Source: Bryopsis sp. KO-2023 (lineage: Eukaryota > Chlorophyta > Ulvophyceae > Bryopsidales > Bryopsidaceae). From it: 64,000 nt of DNA. The DNA lies in contig BSYQ01000001.1 in assembly GCA_030272585.1 (NCBI GenBank), positions 4,588,001-4,652,000 of the forward strand, read 5' to 3'. Position 1 is the first letter of the stretch. Every line of letters starts with the position of its first letter. The translations under genes were made by a program, and so were the position numbers. The notes under the pieces are model-generated. The model did not search any database, was not told the origin of the DNA, and saw only the letters and a list, made by a program, of their open reading frames with translations. Shown one piece after another: positions 1 through 14,524 of this stretch.

Positions 1-84
1 TTTCTGAAATCCATTGTAAGCATAAAAATGCCATCAAATTTTGAAAGAAAAAAAAGAGCAAGAAATAGACTTTATTGTTTTAAG

Positions 85-2101
85 GTGGGGTCTACCACCC
101 AACGAGTGTACGTGCTCCAATTTCCTGAAGATCCATCAAGGGATATGTTTTTCTGGTAAACCACCGTCCTCTCAAAACGTTTAAAAAAAAAAATGTTTTA
201 TTTTATTTTCACATTCAGTGTCGAACAATGTTTTCAATCCCCAAATTAAAAATAATTAAAAAAAAATTGCAAGAAATCAACCTTCTCAAAATTTAAGCGA
301 CCCTTTTTGAACGCATTTGGAGTGGGATCCTGTTTCGATTTGTGTTTTGTGGATTTCGAAATTTTTTTTTCTTTTTTTTTGGGGGGGTGGTTGCAATTCC
401 TTTCAAATCAGGATGCAAGAATCTGTGATTGACACAGATGCCGAACTTGGCCGACAAATGAACAAGGTCTTGAATCACCCAGGTGCGGTTTTCCTCTGCC
501 TATGATTTCGGCATGCTGGACCAACATCGAGATGAATAATACCAGGAACCCACTCATTTTTTCAAAATTAATTAATCAAAATTTAGCTGACATCCCTATT
601 TTACTCGGGGGACCGTCCGTGAGTATCCTGTTGTTTGGAACAGGAGTGGAATTCTTTGACGTTTTGGATTGCATAGGGTTGAAATAGTGGCACACCCTAC
701 CTATTTTTAAATCTTCATTTAAGTTTACAATATCTAAGTAGGGCGTGGCATTTGCCTTGACCAGACGATCAAATAGTTGACCTGTTTGGGTTTTATTGTG
801 TTTTTTTTTTTCCAGAGGAGGTCCAACCATCGCCATCCATGTCAAGAGAAGGGGAGCAACCAGGCAGGTTAGTTGCAGTTCGGCACCCATTAATTCTTGC
901 ACCCATTAATTAATTAGTTGGCTATGTTGAGATAACAAAAAATGGGGAAAAAGAGGCCCCATGGAGGTTGTTTTGGGACTATCAGCCTGAAAATTCCACT
1001 TTTCATATCTCTTGAACGAGGTAATTTGAAAGCACGTGAGCAGTGGGACCACAGATGCAGCCGTAATGTGCCAAGTTGCATTGATTAGTTCATTTGGAAA
1101 TTCGTAGGATGAGTACGGCAAGTGCGCAAGGGGCCTCCACTCCATCGCCCGCCCAACTGGCACAGCTTTTGAGGTATCAACTATGATTTTTTAAACGAAA
1201 ATTTCAGCTCGAGTGAACCTTCGTTTCATTTCTGCAATTTTGGAAACTGTGAGCCCATCTAAGTCGGCCTTAAAAATAATAATTAATAATTAGTTCAATA
1301 ATTAATTAATTAATTAGTTTTTACACACACACATCATTGTGGAGCTTGTTTGTTGGTTGAATGAGCAATGTATATGGGTCCTTACAATCCCTAATCTATG
1401 CTCTTTTTTTTTCAATTTTTTTGCTGACGTTCATTGCAGTGCAATTTCTTCGGGGCAAGGAGCTTCGGACCCTAGACAGCAGGCCACGGTTGCTGCATCC
1501 CTGCTGGCTGCCGCCTGTGGAGTTCCTCTGAACGGGAATCCCCAGCAAATTGCAGGCCCAAGCTTGGGTGAAATTCTCAAGCCAGAAATCCTTTACAGCT
1601 ATCTGACTGACCCCGACATGTTGGAGAAACTGGCATCTCATTTGCCGGAGGAGCACCGAAATCAGGAGGCACTGCTGGAGCTTGCTCAAAGCCCTCAGTT
1701 CCTCCAGCAGCTGAAGACGTTCGGCATGGCGTTGCAAACAGGCCAGCTTGACTTGGCAACTCTTGGAATTCGGGCTGAAGTAAGGAAGATTCTTTTTTTT
1801 TTTTTTTTTGGGGGGGGGGTTAGAGGAGAAGGGAGAAAGGGAGGGGGGGGGGGGGGGGGGGAATCCGAATCTCTTTCTTTTTGAAGTTACTAGTACTGAA
1901 TGTGTTGGTGAGGGGCCTTCCAATCCAATTTTCCATCCTTTGATATATTTGAGTCGTCATTGCGGGCGAATCGCATCACTTTTTTTTTTTTTGTGTGGGC
2001 TGCAGGGTTTCTCGGTGGTGGATTTCCTGAAAGGTGTGCAAGACTTGGTGGAACGCGAAAAGAAGGATTCAACACCGGATGCCAGCAAAGGCATCGAGTG
2101 A
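85..2101 (+). CDS. RPN13: 26S proteasome ubiquitin receptor RPN13/ADRM1, 5'-truncated by window edge
   Basis: RPN13 binds ubiquitin through an N-terminal Pru domain and recruits the deubiquitinase UCH37 through a C-terminal DEUBAD domain at the proteasome base. Six exons join in frame: 85-155, 412-482, 816-867, 1108-1173, 1440-1779 and 2006-2101 (231 residues in the window). Exons 1-2 give the end of the Pru domain (VYVLQFPEDPSRDMFFW, then MQES), matching the family's YVLKF...FFWMQEP strand. Exons 3-4 are a Ser/Pro/Gln linker. Exon 5 holds the helical DEUBAD domain (LGEILKPE, LASHLPEE, LAQSPQFLQQL), and exon 6 ends it (FSVVDFLKGVQ). The start codon and most of the Pru domain lie left of the window. 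Intron 5 carries long T and G homopolymers. Confidence 0.87.
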
Positions 2102-2858
2102 TGCTGGAGCGATGCTTTTTGGCTGTTGGTTCCGCACTGCAACAGTGAACGGTCCAACGAGAACTCGAAGAAAAAAAATATATATATAGGAGGAGGGAGA
2201 AAAGGGGAAAGCCCAAGAAAAACGTAGGAAACCAGACTAGTTATCCGCAGCTGTAATGCCCCCCTGTGTGTTTTGAACTACGGACTCTCGCACCCTTGAT
2301 GGTGGGGTCTTTCTTGCTTTATGTGTCATTCTGATAAGACAGATTTGGGGAAGAACAGTGGAGTGGGGGCTGCCTGGGGGGGGGGGCGATCAGGGGAAGA
2401 TGTTCTTGGGGGCAATTGATTGATAATGGAAAAGAAAAAGTACAAAAAAGGATTTTACAAAAAGAAAGAACATGAGATCGACTAACATGCGACAAAAGAA
2501 AGAAATGTGATGCAGCAGTTCATATATAAAAAAAGAATGACTGGTACTGGTACCGATTTGTCTGTAGTAGCCCATCGAAACCGCTACAACGAAAATCTCT
2601 CAAAACTATATGTATGTATGATGCGAAATCAAACTACTCCAATTTTCCCCGTTCTACATCCGTACCCCTTGTGCGCAAAACTTCTCAAAAAACAAACAAA
2701 AGAAAAAGAGTCGGTGATGATATTTTTGGATCGAAAATGTGTGGTGCCTACTATTATATATATATCTTACATCTATGGTTGTGCCTTTTGACGTTTCTTC
2801 TAACCCCCCTCCCCCCTTTTTATCCCGCGTTCGTTTTTTTTGTGTTTTTTTTTTTTGA
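2102..2858. other. Intergenic: convergent 3' regions
   Basis: No gene seen. It lies between the ends of RPN13 (+) and the small membrane-protein model (-), so it should hold both 3' UTRs. It has AT-rich stretches, short T and A runs and a G-run near 2380, with no recognisable coding segment. Confidence 0.5.
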
Positions 2859-3797
2859 TCAAGTTCTTTGATGTGAGTGAATTTGATCATCCTTCTGGCG
2901 ATGTGGCGAATCTGTGCAGAAGTGACCATGCAAAACTGGTTTTGAATCGGTGGGAATCGCTAGACTCGCGATTTCCCCTGCAACACATGACACAACCCAC
3001 TCAGCACACCACCCCATCGGCCATGAATGACAACACATGGCTGTTCATTGCTCAGATTAAGTTGCAATGAATGGACTGGAATCATAAAGAAATCGAAGCA
3101 AAGACCAAAATTTCAAAAAAAACTCAGAATCCACCTGGATGTATGACAATCTGTATCCCTGTATGACTGATCCACTTTGCTTGCTGTTGCCGATGTGGCA
3201 CTGGCTCCCGCACAGCAATCTCATAATCTTCATCGTCGGAAGACGAATCGCAATGCCTGAGAGCATGCCACCGCAAGACAGCCAAATATGCCGAATAGGC
3301 AACCCTTCAAAAATGCACAGGAACACAGGATGCGCCCCTCAGACAACATGATTTGATGTAATTGATTGGCGAATCAGATGCCCATTATAGATCATCAAGG
3401 CCATTCCATCTTTCTTTGGATTAAGCTTGATGGTTTCTGTCGGAGGGCAGAAAGAGTTCAAAAGAATCCTCCAACAGGTTTCAATGCATCCGACCAAAGG
3501 GTGCCGAATGGACACGCGAGTTCAAAAGAAACATTCCCCCCTCCAAAAAAAAGTATGTAAAAATAGGTTGCGCAACGCCCCGATTGTAGATTCCACGGGC
3601 AATGCGAACGCAACACACAGCTACAGCACCCACCTCAAAATGCAAAGAGAGACTAGAAAACCAACGACGACCAAAAATCCAAGCGCCAAGCAATCCACAA
3701 TGGTACCCCAAATCTCCGCGTCTTTCACAGCTTTGTCCGCCGGTCGACCATTGCCAATGGGTGCTGGCTCAGGTGCATGTTCGAATTCGTGTGGCAT
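2859..3797 (-). CDS. Putative small single-pass membrane protein, function unknown
   Basis: Not recognised. Three exons on the minus strand, 3797-3634, 3304-3135 and 2977-2859, have GT-AG borders and matching phases (2, then 1) and give 150 residues. The ATG at 3797 opens MPHEFEHAPEPAPIGNG, followed by a charged stretch (DKAVKDAEIWG), one hydrophobic span at about residues 31-52 (CLALGFLVVVGFLVSLCI), a short basic region, an acidic patch (SSSDDEDYE) and a polar tail. If the first donor is unused, the exon 1 frame stops soon after the span and gives a 58-residue tail-anchored peptide. An intron-like stretch at about 3897-3992 on this strand suggests a spliced 5' UTR. The gene is divergent from V-ATPase F. 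The model rests on splice logic only. Confidence 0.42.
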
Positions 3798-4399
3798 ACG
3801 AGCTTGAAACCACGCTACTGTCCAATCCACCCGACACGTTTATTGCTCCCCCAAACACCAAACAGGGCTCGCCTGCGACAGAAAAATAGCTCACCAACCC
3901 GCCCAACATTCAAGCTGCTATGTAGCATCTACTGGATGCTAATTCTAGACGCTGCCAGCCATCGAGGCTGTCGCTGAGGGAAGTGCATTACCTGAGAATG
4001 TCGCTGCGGGCAAAGAATCGTCGCCGCGTAATCAAAATCAGCAGGGCGCGCTGCGTCAAGGGGACAGAAAATGCGAATGGATGGAGCGTCAGGAACGCTC
4101 GGTTATTGCCGTAGTACAGCAATCGGTCGCTGCGAGGCAGTTTCCATTGACAATGGCCAAACTTTCCATGACGCCCGCTGCCGACGCTCGAGAAATCGAA
4201 AAGAAAACGGGTCGTCGTTTTATGCTTTTCCTCCATTTAACGCATTTGCGCTCTTCTTGCATCGACCGACATACGGACGCAGCGTCACTCCAAAACGTTA
4301 CCCAAACTCTTTCGTTTTCTTCCACACCGATACCCACACGAAAAGAAAAAGTATCACCACACACACCCCGTCGCTGCTCGTTTTCCCAACCGGCGAAGT
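3798..4399. promoter_or_regulatory. Divergent promoter/5' UTR region of the small membrane protein (-) and V-ATPase F (+)
   Basis: About 600 bp separate the two start codons. The right half is CpG-rich and, read on the minus strand, looks like a leader with a donor (CTCAG/gtaatg) near 3992. No TATA box or other core element can be assigned with confidence. Confidence 0.4.
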
Positions 4400-4753
4400 A
4401 TGGCTATGGACGGCGCTTTAATCGCTGTTATAGGCGACGAGGACACCGTTACCGGTTTTTTGTTGGCTGGAGTTGGGCAGCTTGACGTTCGTCGCAGAGG
4501 AAACTATCTCGTCGTGGACTCCAAAACCACGACCAAACAAATCGAGCAAGCGTACAAAGAGTTCTCCGCTCGCGACGACATCGCTGTCATTCTGATAAGC
4601 CAGTACGTCGCCAATATGATTCGGAGCGTGATATCCAGCAACACCAGAGCTGTCCCCGCTACACTCGAAATTCCAAGCAAGGATTGCCCTTACGACCCCA
4701 CCCAAGACTCCGTGCTGGCAAGGGTCTACTTTATGTTCGGCGCTGAGGCTTGA
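4400..4753 (+). CDS. VMA7: V-type proton ATPase subunit F
   Basis: A single uninterrupted 117-residue frame, close to the usual 115-130 for this family. Subunit F sits in the central stalk of the V1 sector and couples ATP hydrolysis to rotation, acidifying vacuoles and endomembrane compartments. The N-terminus (ALIAVIGDEDTVTGFLLAG) is the family signature. The middle has the conserved I.LISQ.VA..IR segment (ILISQYVANMIR), followed by PA.LEIPSKD near residue 90 and the SVLARV C-terminal helix. The ATG at 4400 is the first in frame and gives the expected N-terminus. No intron, unlike most neighbours. Confidence 0.95.
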   Translation: MAMDGALIAVIGDEDTVTGFLLAGVGQLDVRRRGNYLVVDSKTTTKQIEQAYKEFSARDDIAVILISQYVANMIRSVISSNTRAVPATLEIPSKDCPYDPTQDSVLARVYFMFGAEA

Positions 4754-5952
4754 TAAAGCCGGATCTTGTTTCTGTAACTCTCTTCCCCTTAGCTCATAAT
4801 GGGTGAGTCAACGGGGTGGGCTTATGTCAGTTCTCTGAAAAAGAAAAAGAAAAAGAGGAAATCCAAAGAGGTTGAGCAAAAGAGTGTGGTGGGAGTGAGG
4901 AAAAGGTGCCACATAAGTTGTATTTCCTGAGCTGCTTCTTTGGCTCAGGATTTACAGTGTGCGCAGGTGAATTTAGACTGAATGACAAGGATTTAGCTTC
5001 TCAGCTTTCTTTTTTTGTCTTGTGGTTGGTTTTTCTAGTTGTTTTTTTCCCATTGTGCATGGAAGGAGGAATGATTTCATTCTTTTGGTGGGGGACCAAA
5101 AGATGGGCAGGGTCGTCATTTGGTCGGGTCAAGTGTTGGGGAGTCTTGGGGGGCAGTTTATGGACCGGACACTTGAGTGTAGAAAATGGAAATTTCCTGC
5201 TCGCTGTGTGAATGGCATGATTCAAGGAGACTAGGGGAGGGGGGGGCGCTCAGTGATGCTATATTGTTGCTGTGTTTTTTGGTGTTGCTCATGTTTTGTT
5301 ATATCGACGATTAGCTTTGTGCGCATCGCAAGATCGTATTTATGAAAAAAAGAAATTGATTGAGAAAAACGAAAAAACCTTTTTTCTTATCAAAATTGAC
5401 AATTGATTTTAAGAAACGAAAAGCAAGGTTTCTCAACTTGGTTAGCAAGGAGATGGTGGGACAGCGTATGTCATTTTCCTGGCGATCGGAAGCCTAATTC
5501 TAGTTTTGATGCTGCTCAAAATTTCTCTGGAAGTATTATGCTCCCTAGGCACAACTGAATATGATGTGGGTTTGGGAGCAGTTGAAAAAACAACAACAAA
5601 AGCACCATGGGAAAAAGCATACAAAAAAAGAAACATCCTTGGTATTTGCACTCCTGCAAGAATGTGCCCCCCAATGTGGTGCTTGATTCACCTCAAAGAT
5701 ATCAACACAATTTTCATATTGCTACCCTCCACATAATGCTAGAGAAATCGATTTAAACAATGGTCAATTCCAGGGTCAAAACCCACACGGCGTGAAAGCC
5801 TGTCGGGCGCAGAATCACGACCCTTGACATGAATTTTCCAATATCGCCAAGTACTTAATCGCGACCTCCTGATATTTCTACACCCGCTTACGAGATCTTG
5901 ACAAATGGGGAACACGGCAGGATTGTGTCGCGGATGTTGCCCGAAAGACACC
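4754..5952. other. Intergenic: V-ATPase F 3' region and phosphodiesterase 5' region
   Basis: No gene recognised. The left part is T-rich and likely 3' UTR; a G-run lies near 5236. The last few hundred bases should contain the phosphodiesterase promoter and 5' UTR. Reading frames here are short and lack conserved features. Confidence 0.5.
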
Positions 5953-8900
5953 ATGGATGCATCTGACGAAGTATGACTGCGCTCGGAAATAGTTTAGGAA
6001 CACTTTTTCAAAAACAAAAAAAAAACAATAAATACTTGCAAAATCCCACTGTGGGGGGAAAGAAAGGATTGAACTGATGAGCATACCCCAGAGGGAACTC
6101 TAGTTGCATTCAAGTTGAAAAAGAAAATTTGTAGGCTGGATTGTGCTTCATACTTTACTTGTTGGGTATGTTTGGTTTGCAGTTAACCATGTCACTGGGG
6201 CCCAAAACACATAGAAAAAACATGTCTGGGGACAGATCATAGACAAGACTCACAATTGCCAGCTTTTCATGCCATTGCAAAAAACAAACACCTCTCATCT
6301 CGTGTATGGATTGACGATGCGCCGTCTCCAGTGATCGAGTGCATTGTTCTCGGGCGTTCCTCATTCTTCTCTGCTTGATTGCATTTGTTTTAGGATCCGA
6401 TCACGGGGGATGCGCTTGTCCAAAGAGCAAAAATTCGAGAGGCGGTCACTCGCTGCAGCCAATCCTTGCTGTCGGCCTATGACCACGAGGGAGACAAGGG
6501 ACAAAGAGTCCTTGTCCAAGAGCTGCACACAATAATGACCAGCCTTCACCAGGTATCCCCTATTTCCCCTTCTTGCGATGGAAGCGTTCGCAGCCGCCAG
6601 CAATGAACATCGTCTACGTTCTGGAAGGAAACCATGAGTCTGATATATCCACGTGAGATGTTGTCTGGCCAGGCGATCGCAGTAGTGAACAAGCTCAGCA
6701 ATGCTCTTGACTTCGAACAAGTGATGGACAATGTCCGCAACGTCGCTCTTGAGCTTCTTGGCTGCGAGCGAGTGACACTGTTCATAGTTGATGAGGTGAA
6801 GAAGGAGTTGAGGTACGTATCGCCTCCCGAGCTCTCCCCAACTTGGACATGTGTAGAGTTGTGAACAACTGGATTGGTGTTGATCTATTGTCACAGGGCC
6901 AAGACGGCAAGCAATCGCATTCTTATGGTGAAGTTTGGTGAAGGAATCGCAGGAGCTGTTGCTGACACTGGTACGCGCCAGAGAGAGCTTTCACTCCAGG
7001 CCCTAGGGATCCTTGCCCCCAACCTCTGAGAGTCACAATGAAAACGGGAAACAAAACTTTTGTTATTGCTCGCAGGACAGTCCATGAACGTGAGCGATGT
7101 ATACAGCTGCCCCCAGTTCAGTATGAGAGCCGATGAACAGACTGGGTTTGTCACAAGAAACATATTGTGCTGGCCTGTCGCTGATCTTTCAGGGAAGAAC
7201 GTAGCCGTCCTACAGGTGAGAGCTTGCTAAGATATAACATAGTGCAAACTTCCACTACTGGTGTTGAAATCCTAACTTGGATATTCATTGGTTTCTATAG
7301 GCTGTCAATAAAAAGGGAGGCCGTTTCGCGTGGATCGATGAGAATGCCCTAGAGCTGTTTGCTGTCCATATCGGGAATGCGGTGGTCAAGAGTCAGCTGC
7401 ACGAAAAAGCATTGTATGAAACTCAAATGCCTTCACTGGCAAGTGAATGTAAGAGGATGATGATTGACTGGAACTGGCTAGAACGTTTTGAAAAGTTCGC
7501 ATATAGGGACCATATCTTTAATCTCTACATAAATAACATCTGAGAGAAAAGGAGCTTTGTTCAGGAGGGGACTTTTTCATGAGTGTCCTTTGTGGGACTG
7601 GGATGACTTAATGTGGAAGGTACCTCGCTCGTCGTGTGTGATTTTTTGTGTGTGGCTGCTAGACGTGAACAATACCGCATACAATCGCTGAACAAGTGCT
7701 TCAAGTCCCTCAGTGCGTCGGTAAGCTCAAAGGAGGTCATTGATCCATGTCCTGCATTGTTGTGGCCCACACCTTGTGGGGACACCTTTTCTAAAATCAG
7801 TGTGCGGCGAATTTGTATACATACAGAGCTCCCTGAACGAGGTTGCGTGCACGATCTCAAACGCTGTGAAGGAGCTGGTTTCCGCAGAGCACGCCTTTCT
7901 TTTCCTGATGGATCAAGGAAGACGCGAGTTGTGGGCACGGGACGCTGACAAAACGTTTACAGTCAGGTAATAGGCAAGAATATAGTTGGTGTGTGTATAG
8001 TACTCCTGCTACCTGGCACAAAAGATGTTCAAGTTAACAGCTTTGCTTCTCTCGCAGGACCAGCCTCGATGGAAGCATTGTGGGATCATGCGCCACCTCG
8101 AAGGGGTCTATTTGTACAGATGATCCTCCTGAGAACGATTCCTTGATTGAGCGCTTGGAAGAAGAGGCGGGCATACCAAAGTGAGCAGGGAAACTTGAAA
8201 CGATGAGAAGACCCATTCTCAATATCAACCTTATATGCCTAAAACTCGAGGCGGCCAGAAATATGGGCAAATGTGATGCATCAAAAAACATAGCATCAAA
8301 CACCTAAGCGATCAAGCCAGAAAACAACTCCAAAAAGTCCAGAATAGAGAAACACGAAGTGCAGATTTAAACAGAATATGGTTTCGAAAGCTTGTCTGCA
8401 TCATGTTTGCAAAGAAAGCTGTACATTTGGACGCATATTTTGCAGATCCAAATGTTTGCTTCTGGAGCCCATAATGGACGGAGACAATACCATAGCCGTC
8501 ATCCTTGCCATCAACAAGGTCCTCCCCTCAGAACCATCCCTCTGTGTGGAGGAGTGCTTCACAGAAACGGATTGGTATGATTTACCCTGCACCTCGAATG
8601 ATTTATCAGCTCAGCTTTACTGCAGTGATCTTATTTTCGTCTCTCCCCAGCAAAAACATTGACTTGCTTCCTTTACTGCAGCCAAGTTTTGTCAGTCCTT
8701 TCCCATGAAGTCGAAGGAGCCCTGGTTGATCGGTCCTTGGAGATGTCGTTCGCGAGCGCTTTGTCGACTGTAACGGATTCAGGTTGCCATCCGAGTGCTA
8801 GCCAAACTCTCTTGCAATCGCAGCTACTGGAGTACTCTGCAGGGGGCGCAGACTACATGTGAGCGAATAACGAGACGGCCCAGCTTATCCCAAGCTCACA

Positions 8901-10850
8901 ATAGAACAATAGTTCACTGAACGATCGTGGCATTTCAGGCTTCCCTATCGAACGACATCAGAAGCTCTCGATATCAATGAGTCGAGTTTCTCTTTTCGGC
9001 GGCGAATTTTGAGCGAAGGCTATACCACGAAGTCCAAGGGGAATGCAGCCAAGGCCCGAAGAAGGAGCGATCTGGGACCACCTGACATGATGAAGTTTTG
9101 GGACATAGACTTCACGGAACTTCCCAAGGGAGAGCTTGTAAGAACAAAAAAACATACCATTCCATCGGTTCGCCACAACCAAATTGTAGCATTGCAACAG
9201 TCAGCTGGAACGACAATTGGGAGTTTTACTCGGTTTCGTTTGTTCAGGTGAAAGTGGCTTTCGACATATTCGTGGATAGTGGTGTTCTTCCTCGCTTCAA
9301 GATCAAGGAAATGGTTTTGATGTCCTTCCTGACTGCTGTTGCATCCCACTACCAAGACAACCCCTATCACAATTTTTTGCATGCTGTCTACGTCTTGCAT
9401 GGAGTTTGGATGGTAAGCGAGAACAATCGAGCTATCTGGGGTTTCTAGGGCACTGTCAAATCGACGTGTACTGACTTAACCCCCCTGCCCTGCAGGTGTT
9501 GCTCACCACCGAGGCAAGAAAGGGACTTGCAGGGCATGATGTTCTTGCTCTCTTGATTTCAAGCATATGCCACGATATTGATCACGATGGTAGGTGAATG
9601 TAGTTTTAAGAAGACAGGGGGGGTACAAAGAAGGATACAGTGGAAAGGCTGAAACAGTCCATTGTTTTCAGGGAAAAACAACCAATTTCACATCAATACG
9701 AACTCCGAGCTGGCTCAGCGTTACAACGACATTTCCGTTCAAGAAAACCACCATTGTGCCATCACTTTTGCCGTCCTCGCGAAACGGGAATGCAAAATTC
9801 TTGCGAATGTGGAACCTGCCCTACAAAAGGAGGTATGGCTTGTGCTAGTTTCAGGATGCAGGCAAAATCTGTCGACATGATGTGCTGAAGCCCAAATATG
9901 TATTTTGCAGATTCGGAAAATGATTATCTCAAACTTGATGGCGACAGACATGAGCAGCCATTTCGCCTTGGCGTCTGAGTTCCTGAAAAAGACAAAGATA
10001 ATTGACATTGATGATGAAAACGCAAGGACACTGCTTGCCAAATTCATACTCCACTGTGTCGATATTTCGAACCCAGTACATTGCCTTGAAGTGGGGCATT
10101 GCATGTCTCAAAGAGTCATCAAAGAGTTCAAGTAGGATTCTCGTCTTCGATTTTGCATGGATAGTTGCGGGATTGTTTTTGGGCAAAATGTTGCCAGCTT
10201 CAAATATACATAAAAATTAAGTTTTTTCCAGACACATGACGCGTTATGTTCATTAACGGAAATCGTGTTTCAAAGACAACAAGCAGCTCGGGAGCGGGAA
10301 CTGGGGTTGCCAGTTGCACCTCACATGGACTTCAAAACGGAAGTGATGGAATACCAGTCTGAGGTCAACTTCATCGACTACATATGCATGCCCATGTGGA
10401 GTGAGTACACACACCACCAGGCACTCTTCTATAGTCAATTCCCTCTGGACTTGCTCGTTTTATCGAAACGAATAAAGTCCTGACATTTCCATCTTGTTGG
10501 TAATAGAGAGCTTGGCGAAACTGCTTCCTCCTTTGGAGATCTGTGTTGCACAAATGAAACGCAACCGGGACAGTTTTGTTCAGCTCGCTGAGGACGCCAA
10601 GCTTGGCAAGCGACGCATACAAACGGAGACTTCCGAATCCTCCTCTGTGATTGGAAAAGGAAGAATTTCCACCAGCACGCCAGAGATGCTCCCTGTGGAG
10701 TCTCATGAGAAAACACAGCCGCCAAGGGTCACCCAACAGGCCTCTGATATCTCCGTGGGTGAAGTTGAGCTCACATGTTCCATCGATGCAGAGATACCAC
10801 CTCGAGACGGTGATCACGTGGAGGACAATCCTCCACACACAGAGACCTAA
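5953..10850 (+). CDS. Class I cyclic-nucleotide phosphodiesterase with two GAF domains
   Basis: Hydrolyses cAMP and/or cGMP; GAF domains in this family bind cyclic nucleotide and control the catalytic domain. Eighteen exons (5953-5970, 6394-6552, 6673-6812, 6897-6970, 7076-7215, 7301-7413, 7663-7720, 7827-7966, 8058-8180, 8446-8574, 8682-8858, 8939-9137, 9248-9412, 9496-9589, 9672-9832, 9911-10131, 10276-10400, 10507-10850) stay in phase and give 859 residues. Exon 1 (MDASDE) is inferred from a good ATG context and donor. GAF-A (about 60-205) ends with NKKGGRF...DE, the NKFDE motif of PDE2/5/6/10/11 GAFs; GAF-B follows. The HD-type PDEase_I domain shows [29 protein letters not shown]-like ([10 protein letters not shown]) and HCVDISNP. 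The invariant Gln before V.FID is Glu. Low-complexity acidic C-tail. No transmembrane segment, so probably cytosolic. Confidence 0.88.
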
Positions 10851-11968
10851 CCTTAGCCTCTTCCTCCTCTCTCCTGTTTGGGGCCTCATCTCGCACATAC
10901 AAATGACTGCTTGGGGGAGTCCATAGGTGTCTCTTTTCTTGTTGTTTCTTGTGGTTTCGGATTGAGAGTTTGTGCAAGGAGCTTGTGGTTGTGTGGGATC
11001 TGCAGGCAGCCCCTTACCTGTTGCATTGTCAGAGTTGGTGATCTGTGATTTTTCTTTTTGTTTTTCCTTGCTTTCATTCGCTCGGTAGCTAAATGAGTCA
11101 ATCTTTGAACAAATCCACCACGAACTAATTGTCTATCAAAACTCTTCTGGAGCCTTATGAAGGAAATAAACCCGTGCTTGGTGTTTCGAGTTCTTGAAGA
11201 GATTTGATTTCTCGGGGTACAGGAAGCCTGCTTGGTATTTCGCTCAAGCAAAGCTTCTGATAATTATGTTCTTGATTTTGCATCTGTCTCCCCCTCTCCC
11301 CACTGCTGCTTAATTTGCTTGAAATTCTATGTCACTTTTGCTGTGGCATTTCAAAATTGCCCAGAAAATCCCCCCAAAAACCCAACAAATTCTCCCAACG
11401 CCAGCATGTACATCATGTTTCGGTGTGTCAAGCAGACTTGGAGTCTGCTGAACAAACCCAGCGAATGGCAACAATCAACCATCATCTTTTTTGGCACACG
11501 AACCCATGCCACATACTTTACAATCCGCAAAGCAAACCGTACAACGAAAAGTAAAAGAAACGGGTCACCTCGTCCCAAACTGGTGCCGCATACACAACCT
11601 TGAAGGCACCCTCGAAACGAATCAATGTCCATCGATGGAAAGCACAAGAGAAAAAGAAACCAAGAAGAAAAAATAAGAACAGAACTCTAATAAGCATTTG
11701 TCTTCTGTTTGTCAAATATATTCTATCGTGCCCAACCCCCCCTTTTTATAAAATCACCCCCCACCCCCCCTTTTCTTGTCAATTTGGATTGAGAAAACTA
11801 CGGGACGTAGCCACATCTATGGAACCAAGCGTGCAACTTCTTGCGAAATCCATGAGCATGTCGAGGACCTGACGGCCTCAAATAGGATTTCTACAACTGT
11901 GGAAATGCATATTTTTATATACACACGAAAGCCCCCCCCCACACTGTCGACCTCCTCCACAGCCAAAT
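10851..11968. other. Intergenic: convergent 3' regions of PDE and ARL genes
   Basis: No gene seen. It should hold both 3' UTRs. C-runs near 11730-11780 and 11932 are, on the minus strand, G-runs. No coding frame with family features was found. Confidence 0.5.

Positions 11969-14524
<2,556 letters not shown>

Noticed and set aside
3634-3797. YIP1/YIPF membrane protein similarity of DAEIWGTIVDCLALGF
   Set aside because: Only one span is present and the remaining YIP1 segments are absent downstream.
10232-10275. PDE exon start at the upstream acceptor (after TTTTTTCCAG)
   Set aside because: In the required phase it gives an early stop; the acceptor at 10275 keeps phase and gives exactly the family spacing between the EF helix and LGLP.
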